From the NCBI GenBank assembly GCA_027596945.1, contig JADGJH010001338.1, forward strand, positions 1-10,603: a DNA stretch of 10,603 bases, read 5' to 3'. Positions 1 to 8,727 of this stretch are shown here, one piece after another. How positions within the stretch are numbered: the stretch's first letter is position 1; the number at the start of each line of letters is the position of its first letter. The notes under the pieces are model-generated. The model made no database searches and was not told the DNA's origin. It saw nothing but the letters and a program-made list of their open reading frames with translations. Origin of the DNA: Physocladia obscura. Its lineage: Eukaryota > Chytridiomycota > Chytridiomycetes > Chytridiales > Chytriomycetaceae. Both the position numbers and the translations under genes were made by a program.

Positions 1-1142
1 GTCAGAGTTGAGTCACTGAATAAAGATTATCCTGGATTGATTATTTACTCTTGAATTTTGCAATAAGTTGGATTTCTTATCATAATCAAAATACAATGTT
101 AAAAGAACAAAATCCTTGGATCTCAAAAATTTTTTTCACTTGTTTCCTCATGATACTCAATATATTTAATTTTTGCTCATTTTTTAGCACCATTTATTTG
201 TTGGGACATTTAAAGGAAAACATTCAGGGCAATCATTTGTCAGATGACCCCAATTTTCAGGAATGTTTGGTTGACAGGATTTTGCAGGTCTGATTAGTTC
301 CAAAACATTTTATGGTCCTGAATATAAGTAAAAAAGTTTAGCAGTAGGTCTGTCTTTGATATATGGTGCCCTGAAATTTTTAAGGGAGATGTATACAAGT
401 TTGTTGACTTTGAACAGTGATTCTAGTTGACATTGATTTGTGATGGTGGCTTGCTTGTCTTGAGCAATATGTAAATTGTCTTTAACTCTGTGATAACCTT
501 TTGCTGATCACACAGGCTTAGGTTGTTGTATGTATTAATATGCTGTGTATAGCAAGAGGTTTTAGAGATGATGGATTTTATTGATTTGTTATGACTATTT
601 CAGAAAAGAAACCAATGGTTTTTATACATTTTGCAGTATCTTGGTGGTATCTTGGTGTTAAAGTATAAAAAATTCAAGCTGTATTGAAAGATGAATTCAC
701 TCTTTATTGAAAGAAATAGCTCAATTTGCTTAAAAAGTAAAGAAACAAAAAAGTAAATGTTAAAGTCTGCATTTGTTAGAGAGTATGTGCAATTTTTTTT
801 TTTTATCCAACAAAAAAAATTTCACACAATGAAAAATTGAAACTTGTTCTTTCTCCATCATTTCACATTCCTATTCTGCTCACATACTCCCAATTTCACT
901 TATAGTATTTCAAGACAAAGATGGAACAATGATCTTTGGTAAAAAGGAAAGATTTCTTCCATTATGTAATCTGTAATGAATAAAATTACATATCCATGTC
1001 CGGCTTGAATATCAAATACTCAACAGTGGAATTGCTGTTTCAATCTTTAAGCAGAAGCTTTATATTAATGCAATAAAAGTTTTGTATCAGGGGAAGAAAA
1101 TGCCATAGTTTGGAATTTTGTGATTGAGGATTATTGAACAAT
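1..1142. other. AT-rich non-coding stretch
   Basis: I find no convincing gene here. The only open frame of note (51-293, plus strand, about 80 codons from a TTG) is rich in Phe, Ile, Asn and Leu, as random AT-rich DNA would be, and shows no motif. The stretch holds homopolymer runs (T13 near 793-805), a short tandem duplication (tatcttggtg twice, near 638-660) and almost no CpG. Positions 186-275 resemble the right end of the neighbouring transposon and are listed separately. Confidence 0.6.
186..275 (+). repeat. Possible stray copy of the pogo-like element's right end
   Basis: The 14-mer catttatttgttgg at 190-203 is identical to 2998-3011 in the right terminal region of the transposon. Downstream, in the same order and orientation, come gtcagat, tttca and tttggttg followed by gattt, matching 3014-3041 but with insertions between the blocks. 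This could be a solo end or a remnant of a second element of the same family. The alignment is gapped and short, so chance is not excluded. Confidence 0.3.
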
Positions 1143-1166
1143 GAGTGAATCTTGAAATCCAACCAA
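1143..1166 (+). repeat. Left terminal inverted repeat of the pogo-like element
   Basis: All 24 bases are the exact reverse complement of 3030-3053. It begins gagtgaatcttgaaatcc. A further block, caaataaat (1167-1175), also matches the right end, but there it lies 20 bases further in. This is where the transposase would bind and cut. Confidence 0.88.
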
Positions 1167-1279
1167 CAAATAAATTAGGTTTTTGTATAAAGAACAACAA
1201 CCATTACTTTGAGTTTGCACCAACACTACCACAGCCTAATGAAGTGCTCAATCTCGCAAACAAGCTCTTTTGAGGTCCT

Positions 1280-2860
1280 TTGGTTACAAACAACTATTCT
1301 GTGCTGGAGGCTTCCCAAATCATTTGCATTCAACATGAAATATTGATCAAGGCTGCAGAGGAATCTACAAAAAAGTGGGAAAACACCCAGATTGCTCACA
1401 TGGAAACACTACATTCACAAATACAGAAGAACAAGCCTTTATCATATTCCCACACACATGAGCCATGTCTCATCACCCAATTGCACAGCCAGACTTCATT
1501 AATTTGGTAACAAGATGCTATGCACAGAAAAATGGTGATGTGGAGTGGACAGCTGTCAAGTGGTTCAAGAGTTTCCAGCACCGGCACAAAAAAGTGATTA
1601 GTGACAAACACCTGAAAGCTATTTCACAGGCACATACCAGTCTGACTACTCTTAGAGAGAGACCAAGGCATGGGTGGTTGGGTTTCAGCAGTGGATTTCA
1701 GCACAAGGCTACAGTTCAAAAATGTTATCAATGCTGATGAGATGTGCATCAAATTACAAAATGACAACTCACAGTCAAAAAGACTTGTCACTCATTCCAT
1801 TGAATATCCAAACAAACTTTGTGGAGAGAGGTGTCTGTTGCAAGTTTTATTCCATTCGTAACAGCTAGATGTTTTATTATACTGTTGAAGTATGGCCACA
1901 TCCTCTTACCTCATGAAGAAACAAGATTGCACTGCAACAACATCACCCCAATCTTTTTTGTGTACAGTGAAACCGGCTTCTTGACAGAGACCCAGTGGAA
2001 GCCCATTTTGGAGGAGTTAAAGCGGATTTGGTTGAATCTTAACTATGGCCTTGTCCCTGTATTACTTTGTGATAATCTTGGCGTTCACAGAACTTTGGAT
2101 GTGCTTACCTTGTGTTTTGAGCTCAATATTAAAGGTTTCTTCCTGCCACCAAACACAACTCATTTCTTACAGTCCCTGGATTCATTGATATTCAGCAATA
2201 TGAAGAACAAGATATGTTTGTTGTCTTTACCAGCAAAGGCACAGCTTCTCAACAGATTCCCTTGCCAAACTTGGTGAGGAACTTATCTTGATTGCGCTAG
2301 AAGCTTGATTGTGCCTTTCAGCCAAGATTATATCAGATTATTTCAGCACACAGGAATCTATCCATTTGATGCAAAAAAAATTGTTAATGCAGCAATGGCC
2401 AACATCAATACTGTATCAACTCAAGTACAAACAGCTGGAGACACTGCAAATTCAACTCTAGAGATATTCATAAGCTCAAGTATTGGATCATCTGTCCAAA
2501 AAGTATCAGTGAGAGCAGATAAGGTAATGAACACTGATCAAACTTACACCTTTGAAGGAGTTCAATTAGCACAACAAAATGCCTTGGATGAAAAGAATCT
2601 GAAGTCAAAAGTAATTGCTGCAAAAAAACCTTTACATTTTCAGGTAAAAATTGATTGTGAGAAAGCTTGTTTGGTCCAAAAAAATCACAAAACAATGCAA
2701 CCAAATTTTAAACTATGAGTGATGCACTACCAAATACCGCAACAGCTTGAAATGGTTCATTTGTTCAGTTTGCAAAGAGTTCAGACTATGTCCTTCCTGT
2801 AAGACTCATAATAAAGACAAACTGAATGTGCACAATCAAAGTTGCAAGGAAAGTAGTTGA
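1280..2860 (+). pseudogene. DDE_1 (pogo/CENP-B-type) transposase, frameshifted
   Basis: This is a cut-and-paste transposase relic spread over two forward frames. In order: 1280-1400 holds a Psq-like helix-turn-helix (NNYSVLEASQII). 1414-1640 in another frame holds a CENP-B-type domain (FTNTEEQAF, then the WFKSFQHRH region) with an in-frame stop at 1462. The first catalytic Asp is in INADEMC (codon 1736-1738). The frame shifts again near 1820 into GFLTETQW, then CDNLGVH (second Asp, 2071-2073) and LPPNTTHFLQSLD (third Asp, 2179-2181), with 35 residues between the last two. FQHTGIYPFD at 2338-2367 is the usual C-terminal block, after a stop at 2275. Another shift leads to a Cys/His zinc finger (2750-2857). 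The catalytic triad survives, but at least three frameshifts and two stops make it non-functional. Family assignment is firm; subfamily is not. Confidence 0.9.
2750..2860 (+). other. C-terminal zinc-finger exon piece of the transposase
   Basis: The frame reads KWFICSVCKEF, then LCPSCKTH, then H and C (VHNQSC), ending at a TGA (2858-2860). The spacing is C-x2-C, C-x2-C, then two His and a final Cys, a plausible zinc-binding module. It is one frame away from the preceding block (2305-2718), so a frameshift near 2720 separates them. Its position straight after the DDE domain and inside the inverted repeats suggests it is the natural C-terminus. A fused unrelated fragment is less likely. Confidence 0.65.
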
Positions 2861-2997
2861 TATCAGTTTATTACCCCCATCTCATAGCTTGGAAGAATCT
2901 ATCCTTTCTGATGTTGTTAATTCAAATAAAAATCTATCTTTTTGTTTATTTTCAACTCTTATATACATATTGCTGTGTTTTAATAAGGTTGGGAAGA

Positions 2998-3053
2998 CAT
3001 TTATTTGTTGGTCAGATTTCAAAACATTTGGTTGGATTTCAAGATTCACTCAA
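2998..3053 (-). repeat. Right terminal inverted repeat with an extra subterminal unit
   Basis: Positions 3030-3053 are the perfect 24-bp inverse of the left end. Just inside (2998-3029) is a second related unit: on the minus strand tgaaatctgaccaa follows the terminal tgaaatccaaccaa. Compared with the left end, this end has 20 extra bases between the two shared blocks. The two ends therefore differ by one repeat unit, consistent with subterminal transposase-binding repeats gained or lost by slippage. Confidence 0.8.
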
Positions 3054-4198
3054 TGAAATTCTAAAATAAAGAAAAAGAGAATTCCACTAAAAATTCTTAA
3101 CATCCACAATCATAAACAGAGATTGCAACATGCTTTTCCAGCCAAATTGGAAGAATTTGTTTTGCATGAGAGTGTTGACTGATTTGTGTAATATTTGATT
3201 GCTGCCAATGACTTACATAATTTGTAGCATTGGTCCTTGTGATTAATTTCTTGTGTGCATTTGAGTGTTTTGCATGTATTGTTATTACAGATCAACTCAA
3301 AGTTGATTAAGCATAAAGAAAGAAGAATAAATAATAATAAATTGGTTTAAAGTAATTTTTCTGTGTCAAAGTGTATTTAAAAGCATGTTCTTGGTGTACA
3401 CATGATGGAGTTTTTGTTAGGGTTTGCTTTTTTTGCATCAGTTTTGCCACACAATATCTGTTTGAATATGGCACAACTCTATTGTGGTTATGTGAAAGTG
3501 TTGCCTCCAAAAATTGAATAGTCGTTAATAATTTCATCATTTTTTACCTTCCTTTTTACCATTATACCAATATCAATTGTTTGTTTGGAAGCATGCTAAA
3601 TATAACAATTATTTTCATTCAAGTCATATTTTTTCCTAAATTTTTCTGTTTGCACCAACTCTGCAGAAATAGAATAAATAAATAAATAAAAAGCAAAAAA
3701 AATTAATGTTTTCTTTCTTTCTTTTTTTGTATATATATATATATATTTTTATAGGCTTAATTTATTTAGCCAAACTTTTGGATTATTTCATGTTTGGACA
3801 CATTATTTTGTTTGTTTTCTTAAATTTACTGAACAAAACTTTTGTGTGCAGCACTCAAAACTATAGAAAATAAGAACTAAAAGGATTGTATATTGAGCAA
3901 ACTAAACAAAACGCTGCTGCACCTGAAGATAACTGACTATACTTTTCCATATCATCCTTTGGTTTCTCTTATGCAGTGATTGCTCTCAATAAATACATAT
4001 TTAATTAAAATAAATTCATATTGTTAATAAGAATACATTATTGAAAAACTGAAGAAGCACAGCAACAAACCCCCCCAAACAATCAGACAAAACAAATACA
4101 GATGCCCAATGTTTGCTTACTGTTCAGAATTATCAATGGAAACATTGATAAGAGTGTCAATTAATTACTGATTGTTCTTTGGATAGGTTTGTAGAGAT
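3054..4198. other. AT-rich non-coding stretch with microsatellites
   Basis: No gene is recognised. The longest open frames (such as 3307-3540 on the minus strand) are short, low in complexity and without motifs. The stretch holds simple repeats (3672-3746) and nearly no CpG. It probably represents intergenic DNA or old unrecognisable transposon remains. Confidence 0.6.
3672..3746. repeat. Cluster of simple repeats: AAAT, CTTT and AT
   Basis: Three microsatellites lie close together: four to five AAAT units (3672-3691), a TTTC/CTTT tract (3710-3728) and an uninterrupted AT dinucleotide run (3730-3746). Such tracts are common in AT-rich intergenic DNA and carry no specific function here. Confidence 0.85.
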
Positions 4199-4260
4199 TT
4201 GGGGATTTTGGTGGCAATTCAAAAATTGTTACTGAATTGCCACCTCTATCCAAATCCCAA
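4199..4260 (+). repeat. Short palindromic repeat, copy 1
   Basis: A perfect 12-bp stem (ggtggcaattca at 4210-4221 against 4233-4244) encloses an 11-base loop. The outer arms, ttggggattt on the left and the complement of ttgggatttgg on the right (4250-4260), extend the palindrome imperfectly to about 62 bp. It resembles a very short MITE, or the fused ends of an internally deleted DNA transposon. A related copy lies in opposite orientation at 4421-4466. No protein is associated. Confidence 0.6.
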
Positions 4261-4420
4261 TCTGTTGCACTCTCTCTAAACATTACACAGCCATCTCCAG
4301 AAAGCAAGGAATCTTAGCTATTAAGACACCTCAATTAAATCAGGGTCAAAGTGTCTGGTTACTTATTTTATTGTACTGGGATGGATTGTGAGTTTCAGTG
4401 TTCATGAACATTTGAGGATG

Positions 4421-4466
4421 TTGGGGCAAATCATCAGTAAATTTTTGATGCTGTCCAAATCCCCAA
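4421..4466 (-). repeat. Short palindromic repeat, copy 2, inverted
   Basis: Read on the minus strand this starts ttggggatttgg and continues through tcaaaaatt, tactga and atttgcc. These are the same blocks in the same order as 4199-4243 on the plus strand, with small gaps. Its outer six bases (ttgggg / ccccaa) are also mutually inverted. On the plus-strand right side it is followed by TA, as a TA-targeting element would be, but the left flank gives no matching TA. Confidence 0.5.
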
Positions 4467-5249
4467 TATGCAATTGTCAAAAAGTAAATGGACAAATTCA
4501 ATAGTCAGCATGATCTCTCATTTTCAAAAGCTTTTTTCACCAGTTTGATTTGATTCAGATCTTGAAAATTACATGTCAACTGTACTTTTTAACTCAATTC
4601 CAATTCAATATTCTTTTTCTTGTTAAACCATGAAAATTGATTGTTTTATTCATAACCTTATTGAATTCTTGATTGCAGTAGAGTAGAAGCTTAAACTGAC
4701 TAATCAGACCCATTCTGATACTGAACACTATGAAAAGACCAAACAGCTGTTAAATTTATAGAGTTTTATCAGATCAAACTTTTTTTGTAACAAAACTTGA
4801 ATTTATTTGACCTGTTTGCATTCTGGTATCTGAATTGACTAAAATCTGGTTACTCCATTTGAAAATCTGAATTGAATCTTTTACTATTGGTTCATATGAA
4901 TTTAATTTCTTGTTTTGCTTCTCCAAGTAACTGTTCTATTTGTCTGAAAGAGCCACAAAGAATCTTGTTAATTGAAATAGACTTCATGTCATCTCAGCTG
5001 ATTGCTTGTTGTACAACTACTGGCAGTTTGGTTAACTTTTAGTTTCCTGTCAGGGCAATAAAAGAGATTGATGAAGTCTACACCTTTATTGAAATGCTGT
5101 GCCAAACTAAAACTGAAACCAAATCATGAAGTTCTGGCACAGATTGCAATGATGTGTTGAAAAATTAAAAGCTGCTGCTATTACTTGATCTGAAGAATAA
5201 TACTAGTTTAAGCAAGGTTTTGATTTATTAAAACCAGTTCAACAAGGCG
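4467..5249. other. AT-rich non-coding stretch left of the retroelement
   Basis: No coding frame is supported. A loosely inverted pair, gatttgattcagat (4549-4562) and aatctgaattgaatc (about 4864-4880), differs only by transitions and may be an old element's ends, but I cannot connect it to a family. GC content is low and there is a single CpG near 5247, before composition rises sharply after about 5290. Confidence 0.5.
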
Positions 5250-5302
5250 AGGAGACTTGTCAAGTTTAAAAATTTTCTTTATCTTTTTCTCTTTAACAAC
5301 CC

Positions 5303-6440
5303 ATGTCTAGTGTGGTCGTTCCCCCAATGGTTCTCGCCGCTTACTTCCTGTGCCCAATCTGCAAGAACATGGAGCTGTATAGACCAGCCACTTGCTGGCC
5401 TCACTCAGTTGCTGCTCCTCTGCTGACAACCTCAGCACTTGGACCAACACCCTCAACAACGTCTCGGGGATTAACTGGGAATATGTGCTCGCTGCAATCA
5501 GTGAGCACATTTCCCATCTGGAAGACTGCGTGCATTTGCAAGTCCTCCAGCAGCAGCAGCAGCAGCAACAGCACCAGAGGCAGTAACAAACCCAACTGCA
5601 GCAGCTACAACAGCTGGCACAAAATGCCCAACCAGATGTGTCAGCCATTGTCTGCAGTCCTCACTGCAGTCATGCCAGTCTTCGCATCCAGGACAGCCCC
5701 AAAGGCTGTGTCTACTCTGCCCCTGCCTCCCACTCCTGCTTCTACAGCACCAAGGTTTCAAACTCACCAGCAAGGTATAAGTGTTGCCCACGTCTTCTCC
5801 CTTGTCCCTGCCCAAATTGTTCACAAGATCCTCCTCTTTACATTCTCCCTTAGCAACTTATATCACTTGTGTACAGTTGTTGGAGAAGAGTGCCAGCCTG
5901 GCAGGTTAATGCTGGGCAATGACGAAATTTTTTGCGAAATAGACAGTAAGGATACAGCACTCACAAAAATTGGGTTGCCAATGAGACTGGTCTGCGCCCT
6001 TTCAACATGGTGGGCAATACGTTGTGCAGGTTACAAGCTCACCTACGGCGTTGGAATGCCATTTGCCCTCATTGCAGGTTGGACCTCTTACCTTGACAAG
6101 ATCTGCCAGTGGATTGGGACAGGAGCACTGTCAGACTACCAGTTTGGGGCCATCAAAGAATACACCTTTGCAGTCCTCCAGCCCGCTCTTGACAACCTCA
6201 ATTTTGATTTTGGGCAGTCCCAAGCGCAACTCCAGTCTTCACTAATTCAAGGCTGAATCAATTCACTGGCCCCATCCAAGACCTTTGACCTTGGGAAACA
6301 GAGGAGGTGGCGCCACTGCCTGTTACAACTGGAACGCAGGTCAACCATGCCACAACAATCCATGCAAATTTGCCCACATCTGTCAGATCTGTGGCAAGGA
6401 CCACAAGTCACAGAACCACCATCCCACTGTCCCACAAGGG
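5303..6440 (+). pseudogene. DIRS-like Gag relic with CCCH zinc finger
   Basis: The relic runs over three frames. An ATG at 5303 opens the first piece. A second frame (5392-5660) carries NNVSGINWEYVLAAISEH and a glutamine tract, with a TAA (5584-5586) where a CAA would fit. The first frame resumes at about 5668-6256 (GISVAHVFSLVPAQIVHKIL, then LSDYQFGAIKEY), a helix-rich capsid-like part. A third frame at 6321-6413 gives CYNWNAGQPCHNNPC with KFAH, a C-x8-C-x4-C-x3-H finger, followed by C-x2-C-x3-H. Gag proteins of DIRS-type elements end in such a finger, which would bind nucleic acid during particle assembly. The capsid-like assignment rests on position and general pattern; the zinc finger is clear. 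Confidence 0.75.
5548..5577 (+). repeat. CAG triplet tract encoding polyglutamine
   Basis: Six uninterrupted CAG triplets are followed by CAA, CAG, CAC and CAG, encoding eight Gln with a His interruption in the Gag frame that starts at 5392. More Gln follow (QTQLQQLQQLAQNAQ). The high-scoring minus-strand frames over this stretch, rich in Cys and Leu, are only shadows of the triplets. Confidence 0.85.
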
Positions 6441-6648
6441 GCAGCGGCAAGTGGCTGAGCCCCAATGCACCTAGCTGGAGCCCACCTACACTTTCCCCCA
6501 CTCCTATCCCAGCTGTGTCAGTTAACAAAATAAAGCCTGTTAACCTTAATACCCTTCCTGCACGTCCCAACACTTTGCTCAACAAACCCATCTCAACTGG
6601 TTCACCATCAACTGCCTTCCATTTGGCGCACCCCAACCTTCAACCTGC

Positions 6649-7426
6649 CTGCTCACCTCTGAATCTTTCTGACTGGTCCCACCTCTTCAAGAACTATCCT
6701 GACCAGCAACTTATTACCGACGTCCTCAATGCTATAAAATATGGCGTTGACATAGGTTTCAAACACCCTCACTCCCTCCTGCTTGGTGCCAACGCCCCTT
6801 CTGCTTTCAAGTTCTCCAGCAATATCAGCTCCAACATCTAAAAGGAAATAGCCCAGGGTTGCATGCACAGTCCATTCCTGGCCCCTCCTTTCCCTCACTT
6901 CTGATCCTCACCCTTAGGCTCAGCCCCCAAGTCCTCTGGTGGCTGCTGCCAAACTCATAATCTTTCCTGGCCCCACAATGACTCTTCAATAAACAACAGG
7001 ATCCCAGACTCAACAGGTGAACTACAATACAAACACTTCAACAATGCCATTGCAGCCATACTCAAAGCCAGTCCTGGATGCCTACTCTCTAAATCCAATC
7101 TTTTGGATGCTTTCAGACATATCCTTGTTCACATGGAGGACTGGGAGTTACCTGGATTCAAGTGGAACAGCCAGTACTTCTATGAAGTGTTCCTCCCCTT
7201 TGGCCTCCACTCCACTCCCTTCCTCTAAAATATCTTTGCCAAGCTTCTACACTGGGCCTGCAAATCAGCTGGCATCCAGGTGATGTTTCATTACCTCAAT
7301 GACTTTTTGTTTGTTGAACCTGCCAATTCCTGCCCTTTTGCCCTTCCCACTTTTGAATTGGTTGCCGCAGATCTGGGTTTTCACACTATTGACAAGAAAC
7401 AGGTATCTTATTGGACTTCACTATAA
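6649..7426 (+). pseudogene. DIRS-type reverse transcriptase relic
   Basis: A single frame covers the domain, interrupted by stops at 6839 (TAA), 6902 (TGA) and 7226 (TAA), and it ends at 7424. Recognisable blocks in order: LNLSDWSHLFKNYPD (N-terminal lead-in), SPLGSAPKSSGG (fingers), THNLSWPHNDSSIN, SKSNLLDAFRHI (motif A), EDWELPGFKWNSQYFYEV, LPFGLHSTPFL (motif B region, 7193-7225), LLHWACKSAG and HYLNDFLFVEP (motif C). Both catalytic positions are changed: motif A should read D in place of N (codon 7097-7099) and motif C should read YLDD, not YLND (codon 7298-7300). The enzyme would have copied the element's RNA; this copy cannot. Assignment to DIRS rather than LTR elements rests on the PFGL block and the downstream recombinase. 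Confidence 0.88.
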
Positions 7427-7488
7427 TGACAGCTCCCCTTCCAGCCAATAAACTCCACCATTCTTGCACATTAGTCACCATCATGATG

Positions 7489-8110
7489 GACCACTGAACA
7501 TGTACTCAGCAACAACTTCTGCGGCTGATTGACCTCCTCAGTTACGCTTGCAAAGTTCTCCCCGCTGGACATCCCTTCCTCCAATGCTTTATTGAAATAA
7601 CTTACTTGGTAAAGCGGCTTTGCCACCAAGTCATGCTTATTGGACCTGTCCAAGAGGACTTAGCCTGGAGGGCTCATTTCCTGCCACAATGGAATGGCAT
7701 CAGCTTAATCTCCTGGTCTCCCTGGACTAACAACTCAGACCTCAACCTCTGGACTAACACCTCTGGCTCTTTGGGCCATGGTGTCTATTTTCAAGGTGAT
7801 TGGATCAGCCAGTCTTGGAACTCTACTTGGCATTCCATCACCCAAGTTGTTTGATATTCAATGAGCTGTGCTCTTTGCCGTGGTGATAGTTGCAGCAACC
7901 TTTGGTCCCTGCTGGAGGTTTCTAAGGATCTAGATTTTCTGCAACAATGACGCTGTCCATCACTGGATTAACGGCATCCCATGTTGCGCCTTTCCTTCCC
8001 ATCAACACCTGCTCCACCTCCTCTCTCTCCTTTTTGCAACCCATTCCTTCCTCATCTGCTCTGAATGGATCTTAACTCTGTTGCTGATGTGCTCTCCACC
8101 TCAGCTCGAC
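7489..8110 (+). pseudogene. RNase H domain relic of the DIRS element
   Basis: The connection region (QQLLRLIDLLSYACKVLPAG) and first half of RNase H (DLNLWTNTSGSLGHGVYF, then SITQ, ending at a TGA at 7852-7854) share one frame. The second half sits in the reverse transcriptase frame from about 7856: AVLFAVVIVAATFGP, then FCNNDAVHHWING (7937 on) and FLICSEWI. The last block, NSVADVLS at 8068-8093, needs a brief shift to the other frame. RNase H degrades RNA in RNA-DNA hybrids using Asp, Glu, Asp residues. Here WTDAS has become WTNTS and CDN has become CNN, so at least two catalytic Asp are lost. Stops at 7868 and 7931 add to the damage. Confidence 0.8.
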
Positions 8111-8725
8111 CCTGCCTTGTACATTTCCCACCAGCAGCTTTTGCAAGATGTGGTGTATTACCTCTTTCACAGAAGCACAGCTTCAACCTGCCACAACTAC
8201 AGTTCTGCCCAACAGCAATGCATGGACTTTTGCCACACTCACCAACTACTTCACTCCAGCAACAACCCCCTCCCGGCAACTGAGATCACCCTCTGCAGCT
8301 GGTCAGCTGCTCTTGCACAACTGGTCAACCCCAAAACCATCAAATAATACCTTTCCACAGTATCCTCCCACCACCTCGACAAAGGATACCCCAGCATCTT
8401 TGCCTCTGGACCCCCACTTCTCCACCATGTTCTTTGGGGTATCTCATGTGCCCATTGCCACCTCAACGCAAAACCATGCCTCCCTATCTTCTACAATATT
8501 CTTTCTCAGCTTTGTTTAAATAATTACAAAATTCAAGTGCTGGGACAATGGGCGTCTGACGCATACCTGGCTTACCTCTGGCTGGATATTGAGCGATGCG
8601 CTAGCCTGGCAGCCAGGCTGAGCTATCCTCTCTCTTGGACCCTGATTGAACACACCTCGCAAGCTCAGTTGGGTGTCTTGGCAACATCCCCATCTGCCCA
8701 CGTTTTGCCCAACACTGTTCCTTGA
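8111..8725 (+). pseudogene. DIRS tyrosine recombinase relic with catalytic-core deletion
   Basis: The frame stays open from the end of RNase H to the TGA at 8723-8725 except for one TAA at 8345-8347. The N-terminal SAM-like core-binding domain is nearly complete: STCHNYSSAQQQCMDFCHTH, PATEITLCSWSAALAQ, PKTIK-stop-YLSTVSSHH, DKGYPSIF, then GISCAHCHLNAKPCLPI. The C-terminal block KIQVLGQWASDAYLAYL (8525-8575) holds the likely nucleophilic Tyr. Between them only about 14 residues (YNILSQLCLNN) replace the hundred or more expected, so the first catalytic Arg and the His-x-x-Arg motif are absent. The enzyme would have integrated the circular DNA product by strand exchange without a staggered-cut duplication. 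Confidence 0.85.
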
Positions 8726-8727
8726 AC

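Larger units (their letters stand above)
1143..3053 (+). mobile_element. Degraded pogo-like (Tc1/mariner superfamily) DNA transposon
   Basis: About 1.9 kb bounded by a perfect 24-bp inverted repeat (1143-1166 and 3030-3053) and containing one transposase pseudogene in plus orientation that fills most of the interior. pogo-type elements are about 2 kb with short terminal inverted repeats, a single DDE transposase and a TA target duplication. Here the repeat may extend outward a few bases (CAATGAG on the left, CTCAATG on the right), but I cannot see an intact TA duplication, so the exact ends are uncertain. The transposase has several frameshifts and stops, so the copy is dead. CpG is almost absent, as expected for an old methylated copy. 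Confidence 0.85.
5250..8725 (+). mobile_element. Broken DIRS-like tyrosine-recombinase retrotransposon
   Basis: Coding relics occur in the order Gag (zinc finger), reverse transcriptase, RNase H, tyrosine recombinase, all on the plus strand. This order, with a recombinase instead of a DDE integrase, defines the DIRS order. GC content jumps at the left edge and falls again at about 8725, giving approximate borders. Neither inverted terminal repeats nor split direct repeats are visible, so the termini are probably missing. The remaining 3.4 kb is shorter than usual for intact DIRS elements (roughly 5-6 kb). Frameshifts, at least eight in-frame stops and a recombinase deletion show it is dead. 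CpG is reduced and many invariant residues carry CpG-decay changes. Confidence 0.9.

Noticed and set aside
51..293. 80-codon frame as a possible membrane protein
   Set aside because: The hydrophobic residues follow from AT-rich codons, the start is a TTG, and no supporting motif or conservation signal is visible.
4549..4880. Inverted pair gatttgattcagat / aatctgaattgaatc as transposon ends
   Set aside because: About 14 of 17 bases match in AT-rich DNA, nothing extends inward, and no coding content lies between.
5307..5824. Long minus-strand open frames rich in Cys, Leu and Ala
   Set aside because: They are antisense shadows of the CAG tract and GC-rich Gag; no motif, and the plus strand carries recognisable Gag features.
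6247..6636. Minus-strand 129-codon open frame
   Set aside because: Lies antisense to the Gag zinc finger and the linker to reverse transcriptase; composition reflects the proline-rich opposite strand.
5303..8725. LTR retrotransposon (Ty1 or Ty3 type) or LINE
   Set aside because: No LTRs, protease or DDE integrase; the recombinase-type C-terminal block and DIRS-type reverse transcriptase fit a tyrosine-recombinase element.
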